A DNA stretch of 64,000 bases from Utricularia gibba (Eukaryota; Streptophyta; Magnoliopsida; Lamiales; Lentibulariaceae): contig CM007990.1 of NCBI GenBank assembly GCA_002189035.1, positions 2,542,001-2,606,000 of the forward strand, given 5' to 3'. The notes below the pieces were generated by a model, which was not told where the DNA came from, did no database searches, and saw only the letters and a list, made by a program, of their open reading frames with translations. Positions 23,771-36,804 of this stretch are shown here, piece after piece; within the stretch, counting starts at the first letter, position 1, and each line of letters starts with the position of its first letter. A program made the position numbers and the translations under genes.

Positions 23771-24740
23771 AAAACAACAATTTTTTTATTACTTCAATTT
23801 TTTCTATGTACTTAAAGAAATATCATCAAGTTTTTGGTTTCATTACCTAGGAATTGCTTTATTTTTGGATTTATTTTTTTATTGTTCTTGCATAGGATTA
23901 TTTACTTACTGTTATTGCATGCACAAGAACTGTATACCAATCTAGTTGTGATAATGGATATAAATGATAATTGCTCCAAGCACCATATCTTCCATACCAT
24001 TATGATTTATATTGTTCACAACATATTCTTTCCAAGCCATTTGCAGGCTTGACGCATTCAACTATAGATAGCCCATCATACTCTTCGATTTGAGCACCAT
24101 AATTTCCAAACTTTGTGATCAACGTTGAGCATAGATAGCCCATTCTGATACATTTTCCAAGACTGTTACATCCAATTGTGGAAAGCCAGTGAGTCCCTTT
24201 AATATCCCCCTATGGGTTATGAGACCAATCCTTGTTTGGGTTGATAAAGAAGAGGTTGATGAGATCTACCTCTTCAAAAGCAATCAGTGAGATTGATGAG
24301 AATGAGAAAGGTGAGTTTCTACCCCTTCAGATTGAAGAATTATGTTGATGAGGATATTTCACACTTTTGAAAACGAACAAGAAGAAGCTCAATCTGAGTT
24401 TGAGGAGAGCCTCTATTTTTGCTAGACCTCAAAACATGTACTACTCGCTATCATAAATAGGAATCATAGGATGAGGATATAAGCCATATATATATAAAGA
24501 CAATACACAAGATTATGGGGAATGTAAAAACACTTCCATCTTCCAAAAGATCAAATCTTTTGAAGAAGATGGCTCACTAGACCTCTCAGATCCAACAATC
24601 TACCACCCCAATCAGCCTACACCCACATCCTTTTGATTCCTAAATTTTATGAGCATAAATGAAATAAATAAAATAAAATAAAATCTCATTTAACTAATAA
24701 ATATATGTTAAAAAATCAACAAAAGATGGAGAGATAATTT
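23771..24740. other. AT-rich intergenic stretch, no gene seen
   Basis: Mixed AT-rich sequence with scattered short frames. The word atagatagccca occurs at about 24064 and 24131, suggesting old duplication. Nothing else identifiable. Confidence 0.35.
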
Positions 24741-24779
24741 ATACCTCCTTAGTATATTACTCACAATTTATTTCTACAT

Positions 24780-25190
24780 GATATGGGTGTTCTTCATTGG
24801 CCTAAGCAAGGTTGTTAGGGAATCCTTCAATCATTTTAGCCTTCCCCTTTCTAGATTGAGCCATCAAGTGGGCCTTCACCCTTGACGCCTTTTTTTTTTT
24901 TTTTCTCAAAAGTGTGCTCCTTGATTGGCACCTTAGGCTAGGGAGCTTTTGGAGTTTGTCATCCATCGTTCCTCTTCCTGATTCCTTCGGGTGCTCGCCT
25001 GATCTATGAAACTATTAAAGAGTCATCACTCCAACAGCAGTCCTAAATTCATGGTACGCAGAACACACTCATCAATGTTGTGTGAGGTGGTGCAATGGAA
25101 TTTACAAAACTCTCACGTCCTTGGCTTTATTTTGATGTTGAGGGCCTCCTCCAAGGTCTCCATCAACTTCACCCTATCAGCCACTAAACA
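24780..25190 (-). pseudogene. Possible gypsy gag fragment
   Basis: On the minus strand a frame reads FCKFHCTTSHNIDECVLRTM, matching the C-x-F-H-x-H-x-C spacing of the zinc motif in plant Tat/Ogre-type gag (compare the copy inside the complete element near 16850). Flanking sequence is too decayed to extend the match. Tentative. Confidence 0.35.
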
Positions 25191-25199
25191 AAAAATTTG

Positions 25200-27321
25200 C
25201 AAATATCGTTCAAAATGCAAATTTTTACTATCAAATAAATTTATAAATTTAATTTAAATTCAATCATACAACAAATACGATATGTACTTGCTATGTTGAG
25301 CATAGTTGATTAAAATTGAATATAAAGAATTATGTGTTTACTATGTGAAAGCTAATACATTCAATGTTTGTCACATTTGAAGATTAAGTCTAAACTAAGA
25401 GTAATTCAGTTGTTATTTAGGAAGAAATGAGGTGATGCCTTAAGACTTCTAAGAATAGTATATTAATTACTACAATTATCTCATCCAAATAAAAAATCAT
25501 TCACCTAATAAATAAAGGTTCAAATCTACTTAAGCCATTATCTTTTCTTCATTTTTTATCTACCTCTAATTAGGATTGTTTATAATGAAAATTACTACCT
25601 CCATCTCCTGAATTTTGGTTTGTTAAGGAAATAACATGATTACGTGATAAGTGTGGTTTAGTAAATAATGAACATGTTTATCCTCCCCTTTGTTCCAAAA
25701 TACCAATTGATGTTTAGCTATTCATAATAAAGGAAAATAAAACTAATGTATAGAATATCAGCATTCATATATTCATGTCACAAATTCAAGAAAAAGACAA
25801 TAGACAGTATCACGAAAGCAAAATAGTTTTCAACAAAATATTGAAATCGTGTTCCTAATCTATTCTAGACTAGAATTAATATTCCTCATAAACAAAGTAA
25901 ATCTTCAAAAGTAAAATTTGTTCCTAGTTTTGCCTCCTTCATTCTTCTAGGTTCTCTGTGATTTTTTTCTAGATCTTCCTTTTAAAATTATTGTGTGTTG
26001 TTATTCCTTCCGTAGCTCCCTTTCTCTCCTTTCATTTTGTCCAAAATATCTCTTTTCTTCTCTTTGGAATTTGATGCAAACAATCTACGTTGTCATGCCC
26101 ATCTGAATATTAAACATGTTGAAATGTTGGTGAGAATCACCCTCATCACTGACTCTGGGATGCCCCTTAGACACATGAGAACTAGGTCTTGGAACATGGT
26201 TGATGACCTAGAGGGGAGAATAGATTGTAAGCATACATGCCCAATAAGTAGCTTCTCTTCCCCTCATCTATTTGATAGGGCCTGCATAGCTTATTTTACT
26301 AGGTATGGCCTGGCCTCACTGACTAGTATGCAACCTTCTAAAATAGGCTACTCCTTACTCATAGTTCATTAGCCAAGTTCCATTCTCAAAACTTGTTGAT
26401 GAGGAAATATGATTTCAATCTCATCATGTGATTTTAATTTCCTTCAGGGTATGAGAGAACCTTTTCCTAACAATAACTTCAGGATTCAGCAATAATTAAG
26501 AGTACATTATTAAGGAAAATTTTATGTACAATAAACCTTAATTTAAATCTCAAAAAATGGTAAAACATCCATTTGTGCTAGAGCTTGCACAAGTATGATT
26601 TCTTTTAACTATATTCAAACAGATTATAGTTAACTCTAACATGAAAAATAACAAAATAAGAAAAGAAAAACAAAAAAGTGATTAAAAGACATCTCAATAG
26701 TTGATCAAAATTTTCAAATCTTCATTTCTTTAATTGGTTTGGATCAAATGCTTTAAAAAAACTTTTTAATTGAATCGATATGATGGACTAAATCTCATCA
26801 TTTAGGCTCCAACTCATGCACCCTAAAATCTATTAATTTATTAATTATGGTGTAAATTATATTTTAGTACGATATAAAATCAATTATTATTACATTGTTC
26901 AATAATTTTTAAAATTATTTATATTCTATTTATACTTATTTATAATCTACTTCCAACTTTTGTTTAAAAAATAGATATCGTAAACCACTACTACTTATTT
27001 TTCATTTAATTATCTAATAACTTCAAGTAATTAAAAGTTACGAAAAAAGTCAGATTATATCATTAATAATATATTGAATTTGTGGTATTTTGGTGTTCAA
27101 CAATCGGCGTGGTGTTTGGAAATGTGATGGGTATTTAATTTTATAATTACTCATTGAAGTATAAAGTTTTGATAAAAATACATATATTAAATTTGTGACC
27201 CTTGGATTAAATCTCCTTCATCCACGCAGTTATTTGCAATGAAGAATGTGAAAACAGATTTTATTTTATTTTATCTCCAGGAAAATACATATCAAGATTT
27301 TATTATACTTTATGTTTAGCT
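25200..27321. other. AT-rich intergenic stretch upstream of the DnaJ-type gene
   Basis: Strongly AT-rich with no exon-like frame apart from a 111-codon frame at 26037 that resembles no family I know. The last few hundred bases before 27322 should contain the promoter of the downstream gene. Confidence 0.45.
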
Positions 27322-28193
27322 ATGCAAAATCCTGCTGGGATTCTGATGCGAGAGGGCATTTCCGCAGCGACGGTTAGATTGGCCGCTGCCGGAACGACGA
27401 ATGCATCAATGGCTCGAAAACCGGCCGCCGCTGGGCATCCGCTTCTTCACTTTACCAAGCCTTCCTGGGTGGTTACCACTGAGGCATGCTCCTTTCTCCT
27501 ACTGCTTAATTTGCTAGTAATCTAGGGCGCTTGTGGGTTAATAATTGTCGGGGTAAAGCTGCAATTTTGAATGCTAAGATGGAGAATCGTCCACATTTCA
27601 GGTTATTGAGAATGAATAATTCATGTATATCATGCCCTAATATACCATTTTCTTAATTATTCATAACACTACAGTCCAGTGTTAGGAAAGAGACAATTGT
27701 GAAGCCAGATCCTCCATGCGTTGTCTGCGGAGGGAGTGGCAGAGTTCGTTGTCACAGCTGCAGGGGACGTGGTATGCTAATATTCCACTCTCTTATTTAA
27801 TTTTCAAATGTTCATCATATGCTTTCAGTAAACTCTGCGGTGTCGTACCACTAGCAGTCGGCTTTTCCAAAGACAAAAACAGGGTGTTTGTTTGGGGATG
27901 AATGCATTCTAATAAGATGTGAAATTTTTCAAAGGGAGGATCAATCACATCGACCTTGAAATGCTGCCGAAGGGAGAATGGCCCAAGTGGTACTGTAGAA
28001 TATTGCCACTCGCTTCTACATGGACTCCCCATAACTTGGTTGATCACTTTTTTTCAGGTGCAGCGGATGCGGTGGGAGTGGTCTAGAATTTTGTAGTCGT
28101 TGTCTGGGGACGGGTGAGTACCGCTACATCATGGGGTTCAAGTTCATGAGCAAGGATGCCGATAATCGCCCAAGCGATGATGCCATATCCTAG
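27322..28193 (+). CDS. DnaJ-type cysteine-rich zinc-finger protein, probably plastid-targeted
   Basis: Small protein with the four CxxCxGxG repeats of the DnaJ zinc-finger but no J domain, as in plant thiol/chaperone-like plastid proteins. Exons 27322-27483, 27675-27771, 27935-27989 and 28058-28193 join to 149 codons plus stop. Repeats: CVVCGGSG (69), CHSCRGRG (80), CSGCGGSG (106), CSRCLGTG (117), then EYRYIMGF. The Ala- and Arg-rich first 50 residues look like a transit peptide. Exon 1 is best ended at a GC donor (GAG|GCATGC), giving VVTTE-SSVRKE; the GT alternative at 27517 would add 11 hydrophobic residues. The other introns are GT-AG. I know no specific function for this subgroup. Confidence 0.85.
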
Positions 28194-30829
28194 GATGGAA
28201 GACGGAGCATCCAAATTTGAATTCAGTGTTGCAATGAAGGTTAAATTTGCAGGTGCTTCTTATTATTAGAATAATGATGGTGATTTGAATATGTTTCACG
28301 ACGGCCAAAACGCTTGCCCGCTAGATGAGCTTCAACCTTGGCTAGCCGAGAGATGTGTCTCTTATGCGGGGCGACTTGTTCAGGTCTTGGAGGGGAGGAG
28401 CAGGGAGTACTTAGGAACAGGATCTGTTTAATGGCATCTCACGTGAAAAAAATACTTTGTAAACATGATAACGACTTACCAGTGTAACGATATCTACCCA
28501 CTGGGTTCGCTGTGTTGGAGAAGATGTGCAGAGGTGGCTTCTGGTTCTACCAAGAGGTTCACAAGGAATTAACTACGGATAAATTTCAGATATGGCATTG
28601 ACTAAAAAAATGTTTTAATCAATAGTAATGGTTTGGATTTTCTGTAGATTATATCACTAACAATGGAAAAGTGTTTGTGATATGGTAATCATATATATAT
28701 AGTTTATTGAAATTTCTGATACATTCTTCCAAAATTTCGAATCTACCGTTCTATTTATTTTTTATATGAAAAAAGAAATTCATTACAATATTTATGAAAT
28801 GTCAAATTTTGATTGTGATGTTTAATTTATTTAAATATGAAGAGAGATATTAATTACAACATTTGCAAAATAACTTCTTTGTTGTGTATCACAGTTATTT
28901 TCATTTTTTTTTGAATTTATTTTTTAAAATAAATAAATTTTTGTATATATAATATTTATGATCTCTTTTATAATTAATACTATATATATATATATATATA
29001 TTACCCTTATATTTTTACAATAAGTTTCTTTAATCCACTAAATATATTTTCTAAAATAGAAATTATATGTTGCTGCATAGATGGTTTGTTATACGATGTT
29101 GTCATACTTAGTTGCAAACAATCATGTGAATCTCAAGTTTACTTTGAATTGTTGAGATATTGATGTCACACATTTTCCTCTTGTAAGAGGCATATTATCT
29201 ATATATTGCACTGTCTTTGACATTACTCAGTGATATCAATAGCATATTCTATCTTTGAGATGATGAAAATTATTGTTGACTTTGTAATATATGTTTTAAC
29301 TCTAACATGGAACTAGACTCTTTTCTATATGATCCTTCCTATGCTCTAAAAATGACATCTTTGATAATTTTGGTAATCCATTGTACTTTGGTAATGTATT
29401 TTCTTTCAACGACTACATTTAATATCTTTATTTTCAAGATTAATATGAAGTCTAAATGTATTTAGAGGCCATTCATATTCATCTATGGGTGATTCTCTTT
29501 CTCTGCATAACATGAATTCTATAACATGGATTTCTTCTTATTCGTGAATTGATGTTGAACTCGTGGGACATTTAAAAATTTAAAATAGTATTACCTATGA
29601 ATAATAGAAATTATATGCATTGCATAGTATTATGTAATTAAATTGATATCATAATTGAATGTTTTCCTTACACCAAATATTTTGAAAATTGTGAAAATCT
29701 TACATAATTAAAATTTTGAATATAATACTGAATAAAAAGTGAGAATCTTATCAAATTGCGACAACTTTTTTGGATTTTTAGGATGGTACATACATAAAAA
29801 TGTAATTTGTAGACCAAAATAATTTATCAAATACACTCAAATATGCTTACGGATGTGAGTCACTTATTAAATAAATTTATAATTAAAATTGATGTTCAAT
29901 ATATAGAAATTAATTTTTCGTGAACAATTATTCAAAAAAAATTTTATAATAAAATTTAAAATTATAAGTATATTATTAAGAGATAATTTAATCACATTAA
30001 ATTTTAAAAATAATTACTCAAAAAAATTTCATAAATTGATATAAAATATTATGATGTTTGATAAAGGAAAACATTTGAGATACAATATACTAATAATTGA
30101 GCGAAAAATCTTCATTTTTATAATGTTATCTTGAATATTCAACATATTACAACATTTAAGATGATAAATGTAATCATTAAGGATCATCTTTAGAAAAAAA
30201 AATACAGAAATTTTGAGTTTGTGGTATAGGGTTTTAGGGTTTAAACTAATTAAAATACTTAATATATTTCCTACTTTCTTTTAGAATAATGCAGTAATAG
30301 TTGGTTGTGATGAGAATATTTTTTTAAAATATTTGAAATGTGAAATTTAAGGTGACACATACATAAAGGTGTATTTTATAGGTGTCACCAAAATAATAAA
30401 TATATTTAGTTGTGCTTATGTAATGAGTTGTTTAGATGAATTTATAATTCAAATTGTTGTCCGGTATATAGAATTTAATTTTTATAAATAATTCTTTTAA
30501 ATAATTTTATAATAAAATTTAAAAGTATAATTATATTTTTGAGGGACAATACAATTATATTAAAATTTACGTTTTTTTATTAAAATTTATATATTTTTGG
30601 ATTGTTAATTAAAAAATTAAATTATTCAAATAATTTTTGGCTTTTTTTAACATATGATATTTTGCAAAGAATATGAGGTGATATTTTACATATAGAGCCA
30701 TTAACTATCTAGGAAAAAAGGCTTCTTTATCGAGATGGCACCGAAGATGCTGGCTCTCGGAGGAGATGGCACCTGGGCGTGGCGCTTGTTTTGGTAGTAT
30801 TAATTTTTTTCTATGGGGTTTCTCTTTCA
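28194..30829. other. AT-rich intergenic stretch, no gene seen
   Basis: After the probable 3' UTR of the DnaJ-type gene the sequence is very AT-rich, with an (AT)n run near 28980-29001. Two stretches share the words acatacataaa..gtgta and taaaatttaaaattataa (about 29780-29960 and 30350-30520), suggesting an old duplication. No coding signal. Confidence 0.45.
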
Positions 30830-31310
30830 TTACAATTTTCATTCTCAGAAATCCTTGCAGCGAAGTCTTGGGACCAGCGATGGCTTTGACCCATTGCAAC
30901 AATTAAGTCCTTTCTCTTATGATCCCTATGTACAAGTTCTGCATAGACCTCAACTTGAAGGCACTTCTGGTGACTTTCGATATCATGGCGGAGGTGGGGC
31001 TGCGGTTTCCTCCCCATTCTTTCATCACCCGATTTCTAATTTCTTTGAGCATTTCCATCTACGCCCAGCACCAACACGTCTTCGCCATCCTTGTGGCTTA
31101 TCATGTTCTTGCATAGAGATAGAATATCCTATCTTTTTTGGAGCACCTTCTGGGTCTCTATGACCTGCGAAATAAGGTCATTTCTGGCTTCAAAGAGTAG
31201 TCATGTGGACGTTCAAAGCCATTTTCACTTTTGTTCCCCAATCAAGCCTCGCACAACAGGGTGGTCATGGTGGATTGGGAACATCGAATTCCTGATCTAG
31301 ACAGCCCCTA
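30830..31310 (+). pseudogene. Fragment of a Tat-type antisense ORF
   Basis: A frame near 30975-31100 reads VGLRFPPHSFITRFLISLSI and SIYAQHQHVFAILVAYHVLA. It matches the N-terminal block of the plant aORF/putative gypsy-type transposon family and resembles LRFPLHPLIIQF in the complete element at 13290. No gag, pol or LTR of the same element is visible around it. Confidence 0.55.
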
Positions 31311-31875
31311 GCCATGTCCAAAATTTCTCAATTAAACGATACAAGTGGGCTCAGACTGTATCTCTGATGGTTAGTTGCCTTCCGGGTGATGCAATGATAT
31401 ACTCAATTCTTCATTTTCGCCGAAATCTATGATCAAAGGAGCATGATCCCGAACAGAGGCTCTTTGGATTCTTCCACTTATTGAGGTGTGCCTGATTGGG
31501 AAACCATCATTCTAGCTGAGCTGACGGGGGTGTGATTTAAGCAGCGCCCCGCAGCACCAATGGAACTTACCTCAACCTTTCAATAAGTTCCTATTGAGCA
31601 AAGTGTAAAACATGATCGCAGGTTCTAGGAACCTCAAATCACTGAATATAGCTTTATTCCAAGAAGAATCTGTAGAAAATTCAAAGTAGTAGAGATGATA
31701 GAGATCCAAGCTTGATTTATATTTTTGCTGCATAGCATTTTACCATAGTTATGTTTTTACCTTTTATATAAGGGTCAGGCCTAATCGTCTGATATTATTA
31801 ATGAGCTATCTCTCTACTAAAACCCACTACAATTATTAGGATGGGAGTATTTATCCGAGGGTGCCGTCCTCTCTT
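31311..31875. other. Intergenic stretch between two transposon relics
   Basis: Mixed-composition sequence without a defendable frame. It may be further sequence of the Tat-type fragment to its left. Confidence 0.4.
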
Positions 31876-32404
31876 CATATTTATGGGCATGTTTGGTTAT
31901 TGGATAAGGTCTAAACCCGGATTTAGTTTATTTGGATTTACATAAATGAATTTTATGGATTTAGAATATTATTCGTGTTTGGTTGATGAGTTTAAATTAT
32001 TTCGGTATAAGACTAAAACACGTTTGGTATATAGGTATAAAATTAAGTTTATGATGAATTTTCATATAAAATTACCAATATAACTTTCTCCAACAATAAT
32101 TACTCTTTTTTATTACAATTTGTTTTTCTCTTTCTCCACTGACTTTCATCATGTCTTAAAAACCTTTTGAAGCACTTCATCTGAAGATCGTGGTGCTGTC
32201 TCCAATAGTCTACTATGTAGTAACGTATTATCCCATGCTAACATGTAACACAATGATAGAATCCCACCACCACTTGCAGCAAGCACCGGATACCATGAAA
32301 ATCGGTGTTCATGTTGGAGCAAGCACCGTATCTTCAACTAAGAGTAAAATAACACAACTACGGTACTATGTGCAAAAATATAAAACTAGGCAGTAAAGCT
32401 TAGA

Positions 32405-32830
32405 TTTTGTAGCACAATATGAGTCATTTCCCTGTATTCAATTACACAAAAATATGTGTTATCAATTCATCAACACTATCAATAGTACATCCATAAGCTA
32501 ACATTCGAATAGCAGCAGTACACTTTTTCAAAGCACTCAAACCTACATTACCAGTGGCATCCACTTTATCTTCAAAATATGGATCTACTGATTTGATAGC
32601 ATCCACAACTTGCTCAAATTAAAGAACGATGCATTCGAAATCTCTTACGAAATTGTTCATCTGTGTAAGTTGGATAATCACAAAAATAATCAGCCATCAA
32701 CCTTCATAACCTAATTTACGATTGCGTTCAATATATTGTCGTGGACATCGTTGTTTTGAAGACTCTTCTTCCTCTTCATCAATGTAATCAACTCTTAGAA
32801 TAATTGCCGCATAATCTATGCAATCATCAT
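32405..32830 (-). pseudogene. PIF/Harbinger transposase, N-terminal fragment
   Basis: Minus-strand frames read DDCIDYAAII, then DEEEEESSKQRCPRQYIERN, and KVDATGNVGLSALKKCTAAI followed by RMLAYGCTIDSVDEL. This is the conserved region before the catalytic domain of plant HARBI1/PIF-like transposases. Two stops or frame changes interrupt it. The DDE domain that should follow (toward 31876) is missing; only about 500 bp of non-coding sequence remains. Confidence 0.75.
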
Positions 32831-33772
32831 AAAAAAATAGGCCAAAGATTTGAAAAACTTAAATTCATGATACAGGTTATGCAAATACATTGTGACTCAC
32901 CTATAAATAAGAGAATATGAGTTTGCATTTCATTAGAATTTGGCGAAATTTGAATGTACATTTACATTATTATATATATCTATCATATTTATTTGTAACT
33001 ATCAAATTTATTGTTTCCTATCATATTGATTGATTTTCACCAACTTTTTTTTATATCTATCACATTTATAAATTACCTACCAAATTTAGATATCTATCTA
33101 CTACTTATGAACAACTTTATTTATATATATCAATATTTTTATTAGAAAATAAATTCGAAAATTAATTTATATAAATATAATAAAATTTCAATAGGTATGG
33201 AAATTCGTTTATAATATATATTACATATTTTTATAACAAAAAAACTAATCCAAATATAATGCATTTTCAATTGTTATATAAATTTAATTGTATTAAATAC
33301 TATATGTATTTATAATAAAAAAAATTATCTAAAAATACACATAACCAAAAACGTAAATAATAATAATAATATATATATATATATATAATAATCATTATTT
33401 ATATATATACTATTGATGAAAGAAAGATAGTCTTGAAAAGAAACAAAAGGATAATTTTTAAAAAATCATCTTGAATGTATAACGACTCATGAACAATAAG
33501 AATGATCGAAAACCTAAATCACATGAGTTTCTAGTAGAGTATATATACTTAATATCTAGGCTATCCAATAATAAAAAACACACATAAAAGTCCAACAACT
33601 TGAATCCAACACTTTTTTTAATTGGAACATGACTTCATGACACAAAATTAATGTTTTCAATCAACTTCAAGCTTTGGAGGCTGATCTCCAACATATACAA
33701 TATATATAATCATTGTATAAATATAGACAATATATATCAATAATAATGTGTCATTTCCCCATTATTTTTATA

Positions 33773-33780
<8 letters not shown>

Positions 33781-33822
<42 letters not shown>
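33781..33822. repeat. (AT)n microsatellite
   Basis: About 21 uninterrupted AT units. Shorter AT runs lie at 28980-29001 and 33370-33387. Confidence 0.95.
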
Positions 33823-33825
<3 letters not shown>

Positions 33826-34406
33826 CATTAATAGTTATATTAAAGTACCACATTGATATATTAATTAAATGTCACATTTTCATTTATAATATTGTCTTTG
33901 TTAATAAGCTTGATGTTGCAAAAAATTGGGAAATTTGCAAATGCTGAAGCATACGGTTGTTCCATAGATGGCAGCAATGACAAATGAAAATCATTAGATA
34001 AAGGTTCTTCTGCCCTTGTTATCCAGAGTCTTCTTGAATAGCATGAAGCATGCAAAAGCTATTGTTCCAAAGATGAAAGCTGCAGCTGGAACTAGATAAC
34101 ATGTTTATTTATTTTGGATTGCTTTAGCAGCTGAGCAAATGATCATCATGTGCCATAGCTGCCACTCTTCTCAAGTAGGAATACCAATGCTTCAATCTTC
34201 CGGCTACAGGCAAAGGAAGCACAACAGACTCTAGAGAGGTTAGAAGTAGAGTAACCATCATAATAACAACGGTAATAATATCATCTCCATAAGTTGGATA
34301 AAACAATTCCATGATAGCAAAACATAGTGATAACAGTACAGAAAAAAGACAGAACAACAAAACATAATGATAGCAAAAAAACACAATAACCAAATACTTA
34401 ATCATC

Positions 34407-35190
34407 TCACTCATCAAGATCAACACAATCATTTTTTTCTTCATTTCTAGAAATACTCTGATCTCCACTCATGAACTTGGCATTTGCAATGCCATGATAA
34501 GCCATATCATGGATTGCTTTTTGTGCTGGAATAAGTTTGTTGACATCTTTATTTGAAAGTTTTTCAAGCATATCAATCAAATACATCTGATTGAATTGCC
34601 ATATCAACTAATTTCTTTTTTCAAGATTTTTATTCATCTTGTCAATAACTTTTAAATATTTGGTTTTGAAAGAAAAATAACTTGACTCAATCAATTGCTA
34701 TTCATTCCGTTTATGCTTGCCTTTTAGCCTAAAGGCCATTCTTCTTTTACTAAAATTAGTGAAAGTTGTAAAGTTGACACTTGTTCATTTGATGCACATG
34801 TGACACTCTCTTGTGATTCTTTATTATTTATACCACCTATCAATTTTTGTGCCTTGTAAAAAAAACATATATTAAATATTAGTAAAAACACATAAAAATA
34901 TGATATAAATTTTTCATACCGACATTCACTTTGATATCAATAAAATCCTTTTGCTCTTCAACTTTAAAAAGCTTTATTGTTTGTTGCTTGAAATCAAATT
35001 GGTTATAGCCATTGCCTTCTCTTAACATTATCCTATCCATACAGCCTCCAAATTTGCTGACATTAGAACTCAAACTTTTCCATTTTCCACTAGCATTTAA
35101 CCATGTTGAAACAAGAATAAGCTTATCTTCTTCGGTCCATGTTTGAGATGTTAATCCTCTAGTAGCAATTTCCTAAAAAAATGAAATAAA
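34407..35190 (-). pseudogene. SANT/trihelix-like ORF1 of a Harbinger element
   Basis: Minus strand, from about 35190: TSQTWTEEDKLILVSTWLN is the start of a Myb/SANT-like domain of the kind found in Harbinger ORF1 and plant GST-T3-like annotated proteins, followed by KFGGCMDRIMLREGNGYNQF. A later piece (about 34700-34760) reads VKEEWPLG then a stop, and 34407-34607 is an open C-terminal region (AHDMAYHGIAN type). It contains in-frame stops. Confidence 0.6.
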
Positions 35191-35199
35191 AAAATACAC

Positions 35200-36804
35200 T
35201 AGAACATAGATAAAAACATTGAATAAAATAGGGAAAACTTCAGCAAGATAATATTATAGACAACATTAGAACCAAAATAAGGAACAATTCAGGGATAGAG
35301 GATTAGATTGATAACAAACCATTAATCAATAATAAAACTTGAGCTACATGAGATTGACTTAAATCAAATGACGTAAGGTTGTGGAACACACAACAAGGTT
35401 GCATACTAAAAACATTATTCATGAATAAAAACCATAGCCATCCAACAATGCTTCCTACATATAGAAACCATTATTTATGGATAAAAACCACAGTCACACA
35501 ACAAGGTTGATTGAAAAACATTTTTTATGGATAAAAAATACAACAATTGATAGAGAATAAAAATTCATAAAACTAAGGAAAAATCCAATCAATTCAAGTT
35601 AATATTTATCAAAAATAAAACTACAAAATCAAAAAAATAAAGAAAAAGATAATTGTTGAAAAACATTTGGATTTATCTTTATGGTGAACGAGGCAAAACA
35701 TTGCAAGAAGCAATCTGTTGTGTGAGGAAAACTTGTTGATAAAATACACATTCTAACCAATTCTTCAAAATTATTAAAGAATGCAACTCCAGCAATCTTC
35801 ATCTCTGATACCCACCCTCATAGAATATTGCTCAGGAAAAAACATTGAACAAAATTGGGTAAAAGAAAAAACATTTACATGTTATGTGCATGACCTAATC
35901 TAGTGCGTGTGAATAGAGAATGAGAGAAGATCAACTTTTATTACTGAGTTTCTCAGCAAAAACTGAATTTCCTCAAAGATAGTTTTCGAAAATTGGAAAA
36001 TTTAAATGTTAATGTTCGAAAATTTAAATGTTAAAAATATACATCCAAATCATCATTTTCGAACATGAATAATGATGTCCTAAGAATTCCTTGACTCATG
36101 CCAGTGTGTCGTCTTTTTTTTCATCTTCACGGGTTCTATGACTTTTTCCTTCAAAATCAAACAAAATTCAACAAATGTAATAGTGAGTAACATATTTATA
36201 CTCATTGGAAATGCAAAAAATTTGCTGTGAAATTCTAACTAACAAAACATCAAATGTGAGTGGAAATGCTCCTGTGTAGCACATGTTCCCATCAATTTGC
36301 GCAATGATTTAGTGAGCTAAACTTATCTCTCAAGTAACTCTCCTCAAAACATAAATGGCAAACCTGCTTTAAACCCTGAAAATTTTGTAAACATATGTAA
36401 ATGTAAACCTATAAAATATCTCAAATAACTCTAATCTAATTTATTTCTATCCTATCTACCAGATTGGCCGGTAGAATTTTTAAGTGACAAGCAAAACTAA
36501 CTCCGTTGGCTTTTGTGAAGAGGCCAGATTCGAATGCCTTAGCCTTCACACCCCGTATGCAATGTAAGAGAACCTTTTCGATTTACGATTATCAACACTT
36601 CAGGGTTCATCGGGGTGGACCTGATCCAATTCAACCGAAACCATAACAAAAAAAACGGTTCGGGTTTGAAAACCTAGCTTCAGACTCAGCCGTTCTGATT
36701 CCGATCGCACTCCCGAAGAAATTGATTGATTTGCCTTCTCACCTTGGACTGGAACGAAATACTAAATCTTTTGCTGCATCTGACGATTGAGCTTGTTGGG
36801 AACA
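35200..36804. other. Intergenic stretch upstream of the mitochondrial release factor
   Basis: Strongly AT-rich to about 36450 with no coding signal. 36600-36804 is GC-richer and should be promoter and 5' leader. It includes gggtttgaaaacctagc near 36661, similar to the end of the MITE-like element at 55179-55379. Confidence 0.45.

Larger units (their letters stand above)
31876..35200 (-). mobile_element. Decayed PIF/Harbinger element
   Basis: Minus-strand relic with an ORF1 part at 34407-35190 and a transposase part at 32405-32830. The left boundary is set by a terminal-repeat-like start, gggcatgtttggtta, at 31876; related sequence starts near 55396 and 46210. The right boundary is not found, so the end given is only the limit of recognisable coding sequence. 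The region at 33000-34100 is AT-rich with microsatellites. Confidence 0.6.

Noticed and set aside
33350-33822. AT runs as a possible origin or matrix attachment region
   Set aside because: Only simple AT repeats are visible; sequence alone gives no evidence of such a function.
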